Positions 8,048 to 15,356 are shown, numbered from the stretch's first letter. The stretch: DNA of 15,388 bases from Halobacteriovoraceae bacterium (GCA_018663815.1 JABJPQ010000023.1:1-15388); one strand, 5' to 3'. A program made the numbers and translations. The notes: generated by a model from the letters alone, not told the origin.

Positions 8048-8830
8048 TTGAAACTAACTATTGCTTTATTATTTATGACACAATCTTACTCAATTTTTGC
8101 TACTGGAGTAATTGCCCACCGAGGTGCAAGTGGGTATGCCCCTGAAAATACCATCGCTGCGATTTTAAAAGCCATTGACCTTGGGGCAGATTATGTAGAG
8201 ATTGATGTACACATGACAGCGGATCGAAAAATTGTCGTTTTTCATGATGAAGGACTAGAGCGTACAACAAATGGAAACGGCAAAATTCATAATAAAACGT
8301 TACTTCATTTATCAACTCTGGATGCTGGTAGTTGGTATGACAAAAAATTTGCAGCTGAAAAAATTCCTACGTTAGAAAATATTTTGTTACTCGACTTTAA
8401 AAAAACAAACTTAATTATTGAAGTTAAGAATACGAATAATATTTATAATAACATAGAAAAACAGATTGTTGAGATTGTTAAAGAATCAAACTTTAATAAT
8501 CATCTTGTTTATAAATCTTTTGGGACAGAAGTATTGCTAAGGTTTAAGGAGCTTGACCCTAAGCGAGACCTTCTTTATGTGACCATTGGGCCAGTACTGA
8601 ATTTTTTAGTGATTGATGATGGGCTAAGAATTGGAAGTCTTTTTGAATTTGATTATATTAAGTATATTCAAGTCCATCGATTGTTTATGTCAAAAAGCCT
8701 TGTTAAAAAAGCGCACAAACTAAATAAAAAAATCATTGTTTGGGACGTTCAAAAGAAAAGTGATATAAAAAAAATGAAAGAGCTTGGTGTCGATTTTATT
8801 GAGACTGATTTTCCAGACTATGTGAAGTAG
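8048..8830 (+). CDS. Periplasmic glycerophosphodiester phosphodiesterase
   Basis: A 260-residue GDPD-family enzyme that hydrolyses glycerophosphodiesters (deacylated phospholipids) to glycerol-3-phosphate and an alcohol. Conserved catalytic and metal positions are all present: H24-R25 in IAHRGASG, E33 in APENT, E51 and D53 in VEIDVHMT, H66-D67 in VFHDE, and E125 and K127 in IIEVK. The family's closing strands IIVWDVQ and GVDFIETDFPD are near the C-terminus. Length is normal for bacterial UgpQ/GlpQ-type enzymes. Residues 1-18 form a signal peptide ending SIFA, so it probably acts in the periplasm, unlike cytoplasmic UgpQ. The start is a TTG at 8048 with no clear Shine-Dalgarno; it is chosen because it gives the complete signal peptide. 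It appears to be a single-gene unit with its own upstream region and a possible terminator after it. Fold and activity are firm, exact substrate is not. Confidence 0.92.
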   Translation: MKLTIALLFMTQSYSIFATGVIAHRGASGYAPENTIAAILKAIDLGADYVEIDVHMTADRKIVVFHDEGLERTTNGNGKIHNKTLLHLSTLDAGSWYDKKFAAEKIPTLENILLLDFKKTNLIIEVKNTNNIYNNIEKQIVEIVKESNFNNHLVYKSFGTEVLLRFKELDPKRDLLYVTIGPVLNFLVIDDGLRIGSLFEFDYIKYIQVHRLFMSKSLVKKAHKLNKKIIVWDVQKKSDIKKMKELGVDFIETDFPDYVK

Positions 8831-8850
8831 GCTCTTCGAGTATTTGACCT

Positions 8851-8871
8851 AGACTTGATGCGTCTTTTTTT
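8851..8871 (+). terminator. Weak intrinsic-terminator-like hairpin after the phosphodiesterase gene
   Basis: AGAC (8851-8854) can pair with GTCT (8862-8865) across a 7-nt loop, followed directly by a run of T that ends at 8871. The stem is only 4 bp, so this is a marginal terminator. Its position between the phosphodiesterase stop and the next promoter is what makes it plausible. Confidence 0.35.
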
Positions 8872-8883
8872 ACAAACTCTCAT

Positions 8884-8913
8884 TTTACATTAAAACAATA
8901 ATTCGCCTATAAT
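8884..8913 (+). promoter_or_regulatory. Sigma-70-type promoter of the SPFH-DUF4178-SpeE-like operon
   Basis: A -35 element TTTACA (8884-8889, five of six consensus bases) and a perfect -10 TATAAT (8908-8913) are separated by 18 nt. Transcription would start near 8920, leaving a leader of about 18 nt before the GTG at 8938, just enough for the AGGGGA ribosome site at 8928-8933. It is the only near-consensus promoter noticed in the window. No later gap in this operon is large enough for another obvious promoter, so it likely drives all genes to the right edge. Confidence 0.72.
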
Positions 8914-8937
8914 AATGAAAAATAAAAAGGGGATATT

Positions 8938-9939
8938 GTGGGAATTTTTGATGTTTTTAAAAAGCAGTTTATTGATGTACTTGAATGGAGCGAAGATGAG
9001 TCTGACCTGATTCAATACCGATATCCCATCATTGATAAAGAAATTCAGTATGGCGCTCAGCTAACCGTTAGTGAAGGTCAAATGGCTTTATTTGTTAACG
9101 AAGGAAAAGTTGCTGATCTTTTTGGGCCTGGCTTGCATCGGCTGGATACAAAAAATATTCCAATTTTAACCACATTAAATAATTGGGATAAAGCATTTGA
9201 GTCACCATTTAAATCGGATGTCTACTATTTTGTAACTCGTGATCAGATTGATCAAAGGTGGGGCACACCAAACCCAATTACCATTAGAGATAAAGAGTTT
9301 GGTCATATTCGTCTAAGAGCAAATGGAACCTACACCTTTAAACTAGCTGATCCAAAACTATTTTTCACAAAAATCTCAGGAACTAGAGGTGAATACCGCA
9401 TAGATGAACTTAATGAGCAATTAAGATCTAATATATTAACTTCACTTAGTTCTTTTTTTGGTCAATCTGATGTTGCTTTTTTAGATATGGCCGCAAATCA
9501 AAGTAAATTTTCCGACTTAATTAAAGAAGCTGTTGAGCCAGACTTCTTAGCTTATGGCCTAGAGCTTCAGTCTTTTAAAGTTCAAAATTTATCTCTACCA
9601 GAAGAATTGCAAGATTACTTAGATAAGAAATCTAAAATGAATATGGTTGGTGATTTAAACCGCTATGCTCAATTTGAAACTGCCGATAATATTGGTACTG
9701 CTGCTGCTAATGAAGGTGGAGGGGCCGGAATGGGTGTTGGCCTTGGTGCGGGAATTTCTATGGGTCAAACAATGATGAATAGCATGGGCAACACCGGAGC
9801 TTCTGCAAGTAATAATGATCAAAGCGAAGCAGAGATTTTAGCAACAATAGAAAAACTTCATGGAATGAAAGAGAAGGGAATCCTTACAGAAGAAGAATTT
9901 AATACCAAAAAATCTGAACTACTTAAAAAGCTCGTTTAA
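8938..9939 (+). CDS. SPFH/band-7 domain protein with C-terminal SHOCT motif (YdjI-like)
   Basis: A 333-residue soluble protein of the SPFH family often labelled 'virion core protein' or YdjI-like. The N-terminus MGIFDVFKKQFIDVLEW is typical of this subfamily and supports the GTG start, which has AGGGGA 4 nt upstream. The SPFH fold spans about residues 25-230, including VSEGQMALFVNEGKVADLFG and PGLHRLDT, and ends in an alpha-helical stretch (LPEELQDYLDKKSKMNMVGD). A Gly/Met-rich linker (about 255-285) follows, then a SHOCT-like helical hairpin (about 297-333: LHGMKEKGILTEEEF). There is no transmembrane helix or signal peptide, so it probably assembles on the inner face of the membrane as a scaffold. 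Many relatives carry a zinc ribbon at the C-terminus; here the zinc ribbons sit in the next two proteins. It is the first gene of the operon; the next ATG abuts its stop. Domain calls are firm, role is inferred. Confidence 0.88.
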   Translation: MGIFDVFKKQFIDVLEWSEDESDLIQYRYPIIDKEIQYGAQLTVSEGQMALFVNEGKVADLFGPGLHRLDTKNIPILTTLNNWDKAFESPFKSDVYYFVTRDQIDQRWGTPNPITIRDKEFGHIRLRANGTYTFKLADPKLFFTKISGTRGEYRIDELNEQLRSNILTSLSSFFGQSDVAFLDMAANQSKFSDLIKEAVEPDFLAYGLELQSFKVQNLSLPEELQDYLDKKSKMNMVGDLNRYAQFETADNIGTAAANEGGGAGMGVGLGAGISMGQTMMNSMGNTGASASNNDQSEAEILATIEKLHGMKEKGILTEEEFNTKKSELLKKLV

Positions 9940-10581
9940 ATGTTCAAAGCTCCATGCCCCAGCTGTGGTGGTGAACTTATTTTTAGATCAAAAACAACCG
10001 TGCTTTGTGTATGCTCATATTGCAGGTCAAATGTCATACGACATGATGTAGATCTTGAACTAATGGGGAAACAAGCAGATTTATTACCTGATATGAGTCC
10101 ATTACAAATTGGTGTGACAGGCATTTATAAACGTAAAAGGTTTCATGTTTTAGGTCGTCAAATATTAGGTTGGCCGGATGGAAGGTGGAATGAATGGTAT
10201 ATTATGTTCTCAAATGGAAGTGATGGATGGATTGCTGAAGCTCAAGGTGAATTTAGTGTTTTACTCGCACCCAAAGAGCGTCCAGGACTCCCTAATCTTT
10301 CCAGTTTGAAAACAAAGAAAACACTTAAAATTGATAAGCACACCTACACATTAGTTGATAGAAAGAAAGTCGAATGTTTAGGTAGTGAGGGTGAACTTCC
10401 CTTTAAAGCCGTCGCTGGAGATAAGTCGTTGGTACTAGATTATTCAGATGGAAAAAACCGATTTGCAAGTATTGAGATCGGTTCGAGTCCGGATTTTAAT
10501 ATTTTTGTAGGAAGCTTTATTACTCTGGCTAAGGTAAGAGCTACAGGACTACGAGAGTTTGAAGGCTGGGGAAAACCTTGA
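9940..10581 (+). CDS. Zinc-ribbon DUF4178 protein (soluble)
   Basis: A 213-residue protein. It opens with a zinc ribbon, C6-P-S-C9 and C25-S-Y-C28, with an extra Cys23. A DUF4178 domain of about residues 50-190 follows, recognisable from ITGIYKRKRF-like and NEWYIMFSNGSDGWIAEAQG strands: a compact beta-rich module with a conserved W/Y-rich core. No membrane segment is seen, so it should be cytoplasmic. The function of DUF4178 is not established; it is repeatedly found beside DUF350, SpeE-like and SPFH or PspA genes. Its ATG follows the SPFH stop with no gap and no strong Shine-Dalgarno, so translation is likely coupled. Its stop overlaps the TTG start of a second DUF4178 gene by 4 nt. The zinc ribbon could mediate partner binding (inference). 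Confidence 0.85.
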   Translation: MFKAPCPSCGGELIFRSKTTVLCVCSYCRSNVIRHDVDLELMGKQADLLPDMSPLQIGVTGIYKRKRFHVLGRQILGWPDGRWNEWYIMFSNGSDGWIAEAQGEFSVLLAPKERPGLPNLSSLKTKKTLKIDKHTYTLVDRKKVECLGSEGELPFKAVAGDKSLVLDYSDGKNRFASIEIGSSPDFNIFVGSFITLAKVRATGLREFEGWGKP

Positions 10582-11882
10582 AGAAAGCCTCTCAGAAAAC
10601 AGCTCGTTTTTCGCCAGTTCTAAAAAGCTTTAATTGTCGAAGCTGTGGCGCTACACTCGACCTTAAGGCCGTGGGCATAAGCGTGTCTGTTTCCTGTCCC
10701 AGTTGTCACGTTATCATTGATGCAACGAACCCAAATTATAAAATTTTAGAAAAAGCCAAAAAAACTTATAAATTTAAGAAAAACCCCTCAATTCCTATTG
10801 GAAGTAGAGGCAAACTTTCAGGTAAAACTTACGAAGTCATAGGTTTTATGGAGCGTATGGATGGAATTTATCCTTGGAAAGAATATCTTCTTTATAACCC
10901 TTATATAGGATTTAGATGGTTATTTGAAATGAATGGGCATTGGAGCTTTGTTAAGAGACTTAGGACTCTTCCAAGGGAACAGTTATACTCATCTGCTCAG
11001 TATAAGAAAAAAACTTTTAAACTGTTTAATGCAGGAGAAGCAAAAGTAACATACGTGGAAGGGGAATTTTATTGGCGGGTAAAAATTGATGATTATTCTA
11101 AGGTGTGGGATTATATTTCTCCTCCATACATGCTTTCAAAAGAAGTAACAAAAGATGAAAGTATCTGGACTTTGAGTACATATATCACTCCAAAGCGTTT
11201 AGAGTCTGTCTTTCATTTAGAGGAAAACTCTTTAATCAAACCATATGGTATTGCTCCGAATCAGCCTTCTCCTAGTAAAGCAAACTTCAAAAGAATGTTT
11301 GGTATCACTGTTATCACTTTACTTACTTGTCTATTATTACAACTTGGGAACCACATTTGGGTTAGCAATACGCTTCTCTATCAAGGTCCCATAAATCTGA
11401 ATAAAGAAAGATTAGCTAATTCACGAAAAATTTCCACTAAATTCAAATTAGTTAAAACCCCTGAGTTTGAGATTAAGCAAGATAAGAAAAATATTAAATT
11501 ACGAGGTCATTCAGCAATATATAATAATTGGATCTACCTTGATGCACTACTGGTAAATTCTAAAACGGGAAAAGGAATACCTATTCCTTTAGAAATCTCA
11601 CACTATAAAGGTTCAGATTGGTCAGAGGGTTCACAAACAAATGATACCCACCAATACAATATACCTAAAGGTACTTATTATCTTAGTATTCAGCCCCAGT
11701 CGGGAAATTTTCGTAATTCGATCAGGCTAGGAATTGAATTAATAAGTGATGTAAGCATTTTTAGTAACTTCTATTGGATCCTCTTTTTATTATTGACCCC
11801 TCTTTTGACCGTTGGGGTAGGTGTTTTCTCATTTGAAAAAAAACGTTGGAAAAATGGTAGTGAGAATCCTTATGGAGAATAA
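10578..11882 (+). CDS. Membrane-anchored zinc-ribbon DUF4178 protein with extracytoplasmic domain
   Basis: A 434-residue protein starting at TTG 10578 with GGGGA 5 nt upstream, overlapping the preceding gene by 4 nt. Order of parts: zinc ribbon C20-R-S-C23 and C40-P-S-C43; DUF4178 domain about 63-200 (GSRGKLSGKTYEVIGFM, then WKEYLLYNPYIGFRWLFE); a transmembrane helix about 240-262; a beta-rich domain about 265-395 (NWIYLDALLVN, IPKGTYYLSIQPQSG), probably outside the cytoplasm; a second transmembrane helix about 398-419; and a short basic tail. The layout puts the zinc ribbon and DUF4178 inside the cell and the beta domain outside, as in a sensor or a bridge across the membrane. It is a paralogue of the preceding gene by domain content, with the membrane part added. 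Domain calls are good; the signalling idea is inference. Confidence 0.85.
   Translation: MKKASQKTARFSPVLKSFNCRSCGATLDLKAVGISVSVSCPSCHVIIDATNPNYKILEKAKKTYKFKKNPSIPIGSRGKLSGKTYEVIGFMERMDGIYPWKEYLLYNPYIGFRWLFEMNGHWSFVKRLRTLPREQLYSSAQYKKKTFKLFNAGEAKVTYVEGEFYWRVKIDDYSKVWDYISPPYMLSKEVTKDESIWTLSTYITPKRLESVFHLEENSLIKPYGIAPNQPSPSKANFKRMFGITVITLLTCLLLQLGNHIWVSNTLLYQGPINLNKERLANSRKISTKFKLVKTPEFEIKQDKKNIKLRGHSAIYNNWIYLDALLVNSKTGKGIPIPLEISHYKGSDWSEGSQTNDTHQYNIPKGTYYLSIQPQSGNFRNSIRLGIELISDVSIFSNFYWILFLLLTPLLTVGVGVFSFEKKRWKNGSENPYGE
11874..11877 (+). promoter_or_regulatory. Ribosome binding site of the 45-residue small gene
   Basis: GGAG lies inside the last codons of the upstream DUF4178 gene, 8 nt before the ATG at 11886. 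It supports translation of the small reading frame that otherwise would be easy to overlook. Confidence 0.55.
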
Positions 11883-11885
11883 ATA

Positions 11886-12023
11886 ATGTTGTATAAAATT
11901 TTTTGCAGTGGTTTAGTTTTATATTTTGGATATGTGACGTTTACCGGAAGATCATTTTGGAATGCTTCTAGTGAAAGAAAAATGACACAGAAAGGAAAGC
12001 GAAATTATTATTATCATAAATAG
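11886..12023 (+). CDS. Small single-pass membrane protein, 45 residues
   Basis: Translation of 11886-12023 gives a 45-residue protein: a hydrophobic N-terminal half (MLYKIFCSGLVLYFGYVTF, one likely membrane helix) and a strongly basic, tyrosine-rich tail (GRSFWNASSERKMTQKGKR followed by NYYYHK). It begins 3 nt after the preceding stop and ends 11 nt before the DUF350 start, exactly filling the gap between them. It has its own GGAG ribosome site, and the next gene has AGGAG at 12026-12030 just after its stop. This fit argues for a genuine gene. A positive tail after a single helix suggests the tail sits in the cytoplasm, where it could contact the SPFH or DUF4178 proteins or acidic phospholipid. 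I recognise no family. It could alternatively be a spacer frame open by chance. Confidence 0.62.
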   Translation: MLYKIFCSGLVLYFGYVTFTGRSFWNASSERKMTQKGKRNYYYHK

Positions 12024-12034
12024 ACAGGAGAAAT

Positions 12035-12253
12035 ATGGAAAATTTAATTAACATTCAAAGCTTAATGTCGGCTATCATCTTTTCACTGCTAGGTTGTGCG
12101 GTTTTTGCGGTGGCTTTTAAGGTTATTGACCTTTTAACACCAAATGATATGTGGAATGAAATTTTAGAAGAGCATAATAATGCTCTGGCCATTGTTATTG
12201 GAAGTGTGGCCATTGGTATCGCAATTATTATTTCAGCTTCAATTAGAGGGTAA
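12035..12253 (+). CDS. DUF350 (YjfL-type) integral membrane protein
   Basis: A 72-residue protein with two membrane helices (about 9-33 and 49-70). It has the family's hallmark order: a first helix ending VAFKVIDLLTP, a short polar loop with an acidic stretch (MWNEILEEHNNA), then a Gly-rich second helix (LAIVIGSVAIGIAIIISASI). Many DUF350 proteins contain two such units (four helices), so this is the single-unit form, which may pair as a dimer. The ATG at 12035 has AGGAG 4 nt upstream. The next gene starts immediately after the stop with GTG. The family's role is unknown; in E. coli the relative YjfL sits in an operon with a PspA-like protein and a glutathionylspermidine-synthetase-like enzyme, again linking it to polyamine chemistry and the membrane. 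Confidence 0.9.
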   Translation: MENLINIQSLMSAIIFSLLGCAVFAVAFKVIDLLTPNDMWNEILEEHNNALAIVIGSVAIGIAIIISASIRG

Positions 12254-13747
12254 GTGACTTTTGCACTACTGTTCTCTGTTGCAGTTATTGCAACATGCGG
12301 ACTTGTATACGAATTAATTGCAGGCGCTTTAGCAAGTTATTTGCTAGGGGACTCGATTACTCAATTTTCGTTCATAATTGGTGCTTATCTTTTTTCCATG
12401 GGGATTGGCTCGTATCTTTCAAAGTTTGTGACGAAAAAACTCTTAGCGACATTTATTAGTATTGAGTTTTTAGTTGGGATTTTTGGTGGCCTCTCTGCTA
12501 CGGTTTTATTTTTATCATTTGAGTACATAAGCTCTTTTAGAATATTATTATATTTATTTGTCTTCATTATTGGAACACTAGTCGGGTTAGAAATTCCATT
12601 ACTCATGCGAATACTAGAAGATAAGTATGAATTTAAAGACCTCGTCTCAAAAGTTTTTACTGTTGATTATATTGGTGCTCTGTTTGCTTCAATCACTTTT
12701 CCCCTTTTTTTAGCTCCGCAATTAGGTCTAATGCGAACGGCGTTGTTGTTTGGGATGTTTAACATCTTAGTTGGTCTATGGACGCTATACTTATTTCGAA
12801 ATGAATTACATAATTTTCGCTTGCAAAGGTTAGCAGGGATAGCCGCTTTCGCAATAATGGTTCTTGGCTTCGTATATTCCAATAAGTTATTGCATTTTGC
12901 AGAGTCTAACCATTATGCAGACCCCATTATCTATAATAAAAAATCACCCTATCAAAAATTGATTATTACAAAAGGTAATGATCTTAAATTGTTTATTAAC
13001 GGCAATTTACAGTTTAGTTCAATGGATGAATACCGTTACCATGAAGCACTCATACACCCTGCGATGGGAAGTCGTACTGATATAAAAAAAGTACTTGTTT
13101 TGGGGGGAGGTGATGGGTTTGCGATCAGAGAAATTCTTAAATATCCTCAGGTTGAATCAATTACTTTAGTTGACTTGGATCCACTGATGACAAAAATATT
13201 TAAAAGTAATCAGCAGTTGGTAGAGTTAAATAATGGAGCTCTTAATTCATCGAAAGTGAAAATAATAAATGATGATGCTTTTGTTTGGATGAAAAACAAA
13301 AATAAACAAAAATTTGATTTCATTGTCATTGACTTTCCCGATCCATCAAATTTTTCACTTGGAAAATTATACTCAAAATCATTTTTTAAAATTGTTAAAA
13401 ATACTTTAAGTGATGAGGGGCTGATGGTTATTCAGAGCACTTCACCTTATTTTGCACGGAAATCTTTTTGGTGTGTTGGTAATACGATTGATCATGTGGG
13501 GCTACGAACAACTCCTTACCATGCTTATGTCCCTTCTTTTGGGGAGTGGGGCTACTTTATTGCTAGTAAGACTGCTTATAAAATACCTACTTCTTTTGTC
13601 GAAGGGTTGAAGTTTTTAAATGTAAAAACATTACAGCAAATGTTTGAATTCCCAATTGATATGAGTAAAGTAGAAACAAAAGTTAATCGTCTTAATAATC
13701 AAATCCTTGTTCGTTATTTTGAACAAGAATGGTCTAGCTTTAACTAA
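12254..13747 (+). CDS. Membrane-embedded spermidine-synthase-like aminopropyltransferase
   Basis: A 497-residue protein. The first ~210 residues hold about six to seven membrane helices (from FALLFSVAVIATCGLVYELI to IAAFAIMVLGFVYS). Residues about 225-480 are a spermidine-synthase (Rossmann) domain with a substrate-binding Y262-H263-E264, the nucleotide motif GGGDG at 284-288, an acidic strand end in LVDLDP (D307, D309) and the catalytic-loop motif D360-F-P-D363-P, where classical SpeE has D(S/C)SDP. These features predict transfer of an aminopropyl group from decarboxylated S-adenosylmethionine to an amine, at the inner face of the membrane; the acceptor is unknown. The F-P pair in place of S-S may change acceptor choice. 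The GTG start abuts the DUF350 stop, with GAGGG at 12246-12250. A methyltransferase role cannot be excluded. The family is firm, the reaction is inferred. Confidence 0.87.
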   Translation: MTFALLFSVAVIATCGLVYELIAGALASYLLGDSITQFSFIIGAYLFSMGIGSYLSKFVTKKLLATFISIEFLVGIFGGLSATVLFLSFEYISSFRILLYLFVFIIGTLVGLEIPLLMRILEDKYEFKDLVSKVFTVDYIGALFASITFPLFLAPQLGLMRTALLFGMFNILVGLWTLYLFRNELHNFRLQRLAGIAAFAIMVLGFVYSNKLLHFAESNHYADPIIYNKKSPYQKLIITKGNDLKLFINGNLQFSSMDEYRYHEALIHPAMGSRTDIKKVLVLGGGDGFAIREILKYPQVESITLVDLDPLMTKIFKSNQQLVELNNGALNSSKVKIINDDAFVWMKNKNKQKFDFIVIDFPDPSNFSLGKLYSKSFFKIVKNTLSDEGLMVIQSTSPYFARKSFWCVGNTIDHVGLRTTPYHAYVPSFGEWGYFIASKTAYKIPTSFVEGLKFLNVKTLQQMFEFPIDMSKVETKVNRLNNQILVRYFEQEWSSFN

Positions 13748-13748
13748 A

Positions 13749-15356
13749 ATGAAAACAACTCGCAGAAAATTAATCATATTTGCCGGATCATTAACGATTT
13801 TGACTTTAGTTGGCTATAGAAAAATAAAGCATGTTTTTCAGGTTGGAAAAATACCAGGTAGTATAACGGGAGCTTCTTTTTCCAGAGGTCACTTAGTAAG
13901 AGACCCGCAATTTACTGGTGAGATTTTAGAAGAATCTTTAAATATTCTTATCATTGGTGCAGGGGTTTCGGGGCTTTCAGCAGCTTATCATTTAAATGAA
14001 AGAGGGGTAAAGGGTTTTAAAGTACTCGATTTAGAACCTAGAGTCGGCGGTAATTCGTCATCTCAAGAAAACAAGGCAGGAAAGTATCCTTTAGGAGCGC
14101 ATTATGTACCACTCGCTTCATCTGACTCGATGGAATTAAAAATATTCTTTAAAAAAATTGGAATAATAACAAATGATGATCTTAATCTTCCTGAGTACAA
14201 CGAATACCATGTATGTTCTGCCCCACAAGAGCGTCTTTTTTTAGGGGGACGATGGCAAGAAGGTTTAGAGCCGAGTGAAGGTATTTCTGAAAATTCAAAA
14301 AAAGAATTTTTCCGTTTTTTTGATCATATGGATAAGTTTAAAAAATTGAGAGGAGCTGATGGGCTTAGAGCATTCGCTATTCCGATTAATAGAAGTTCAC
14401 AAGACAGTAAATACTTAAAGTTTGATCAATTAACCATGCAGGAATACTTAACCACGGAAGGCTTTAAGGATAAGTATCTTTTTTGGTATGTTAATTATTG
14501 TTGTCGAGATGACTTTGGCGCATCGATAGATAAAGTTTCTGCTTGGGCCGCAATTCATTATTTTGCTGCTCGTGATGGTGTTGGCGTCAATTTAAAATCA
14601 TCTGATGTTATCACCTGGCCTGAGGGGAATGCATGGTTAATTCAAAAATTCTCAGAAAAAATAAAAGGTTCAATTCAATTAAATACTCTTGTTTATGATG
14701 TTCAAAAAATAAATGAAAGCTATCTAGTTAAAACATACAATTTCAATTCAAAGAAAAGAATATTTTATACTGTAGCAAAAATTGTCTATGCAGCACCTTT
14801 ATTTACGGCAAAAAAGATTATAAATATTAAAAAGATACAAAAGCACTTAAAAAAGCTGAAACTTAATTATGCTCCGTGGATGACAGCAAATATTTTCTTA
14901 AAAGAGCCACTGGAAGAAAAGGAGATTCCTCTTTGTTGGGATAATGTTAATTATCACGGTAAAAGTCTAGGCTATATCAATAATAATCATCAAGATCTTT
15001 CAACATCTAAGAGGTCAATCAATCTTACTCAATACTGGCCCTTGATGGATTCTTCTCCCAAAAAAGCGAGGATCAATGCTTTAACAAAGTCTCATCCTGA
15101 GTGGTGTAATGATGTCATAAATGAGATGGAGCTCACTCATTCCGATATTCGAGATAAATTAGAACAAATTGATATCTCTTTATGGGGGCATGCCATGGCC
15201 ATACCTCAAGTAGGTTTTTTAAAAAGAAGCTATAACTTATCCTCAATTGATAATATTTATTTTGCACACACTGATCATTCAGGAATCTCACTTTTTGAAG
15301 AAGGTTTTTATCAAGGTTTCTATGCTGCTGAAAATATTTTTAAGGAGCAAGTGTGA
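13749..15356 (+). CDS. FAD-dependent oxidoreductase of the amine-oxidase type with Tat-like N-terminus
   Basis: A 535-residue protein from the ATG at 13749, 1 nt after the upstream stop. An upstream in-frame ATG at 13707 would lie inside the previous gene and bury the signal. Residues 4-9 (TRRKLI) fit the twin-arginine motif, followed by a hydrophobic stretch to about 22 and a basic RKIKH; no clear cleavage site is seen, so it may stay anchored. The FAD-binding motif is GAGVSG (70-75) in NILIIGAGVSGLSAAYHL, followed by an amine-oxidase-like EPRVGGNSS. The C-terminal FAD signature is IYFAHTDHSGISLFEEGFY, then QGFYAAENI. Its place beside an aminopropyltransferase suggests it oxidises a polyamine or a polyamine-bearing product, but carotenoid/protoporphyrinogen-type substrates share this fold. 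A 4-nt GTGA overlap couples it to the next gene. FAD oxidoreductase is firm, substrate is inferred. Confidence 0.87.
   Translation: MKTTRRKLIIFAGSLTILTLVGYRKIKHVFQVGKIPGSITGASFSRGHLVRDPQFTGEILEESLNILIIGAGVSGLSAAYHLNERGVKGFKVLDLEPRVGGNSSSQENKAGKYPLGAHYVPLASSDSMELKIFFKKIGIITNDDLNLPEYNEYHVCSAPQERLFLGGRWQEGLEPSEGISENSKKEFFRFFDHMDKFKKLRGADGLRAFAIPINRSSQDSKYLKFDQLTMQEYLTTEGFKDKYLFWYVNYCCRDDFGASIDKVSAWAAIHYFAARDGVGVNLKSSDVITWPEGNAWLIQKFSEKIKGSIQLNTLVYDVQKINESYLVKTYNFNSKKRIFYTVAKIVYAAPLFTAKKIINIKKIQKHLKKLKLNYAPWMTANIFLKEPLEEKEIPLCWDNVNYHGKSLGYINNNHQDLSTSKRSINLTQYWPLMDSSPKKARINALTKSHPEWCNDVINEMELTHSDIRDKLEQIDISLWGHAMAIPQVGFLKRSYNLSSIDNIYFAHTDHSGISLFEEGFYQGFYAAENIFKEQV
15342..15347 (+). promoter_or_regulatory. 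Ribosome binding site of the gene starting at 15353
   Basis: AAGGAG, a near-perfect Shine-Dalgarno, sits within the last codons of the oxidoreductase gene, 5 nt before the GTG at 15353. It supports the GTG as a true start and shows that the operon continues past the window. Confidence 0.6.

Noticed and set aside
8100..8315. Minus-strand open frame opposite the phosphodiesterase gene
   Set aside because: Antisense to the conserved catalytic core, with a His/Gln-rich composition typical of a shadow frame.
9936..10124. Minus-strand open frame opposite the first DUF4178 gene
   Set aside because: Antisense to the zinc ribbon region with no start context or recognisable domain.
12385..12882. Two minus-strand open frames opposite the membrane part of the SpeE-like gene
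   Set aside because: Both are covered by a gene with firm family motifs, lack ribosome sites and have the charged composition expected opposite membrane helices.
13707..13748. Upstream ATG start adding 14 residues to the FAD oxidoreductase
   Set aside because: It lies inside the SpeE-like gene and would put extra residues before the twin-arginine motif. The ATG at 13749 fits the 1-nt operon spacing.
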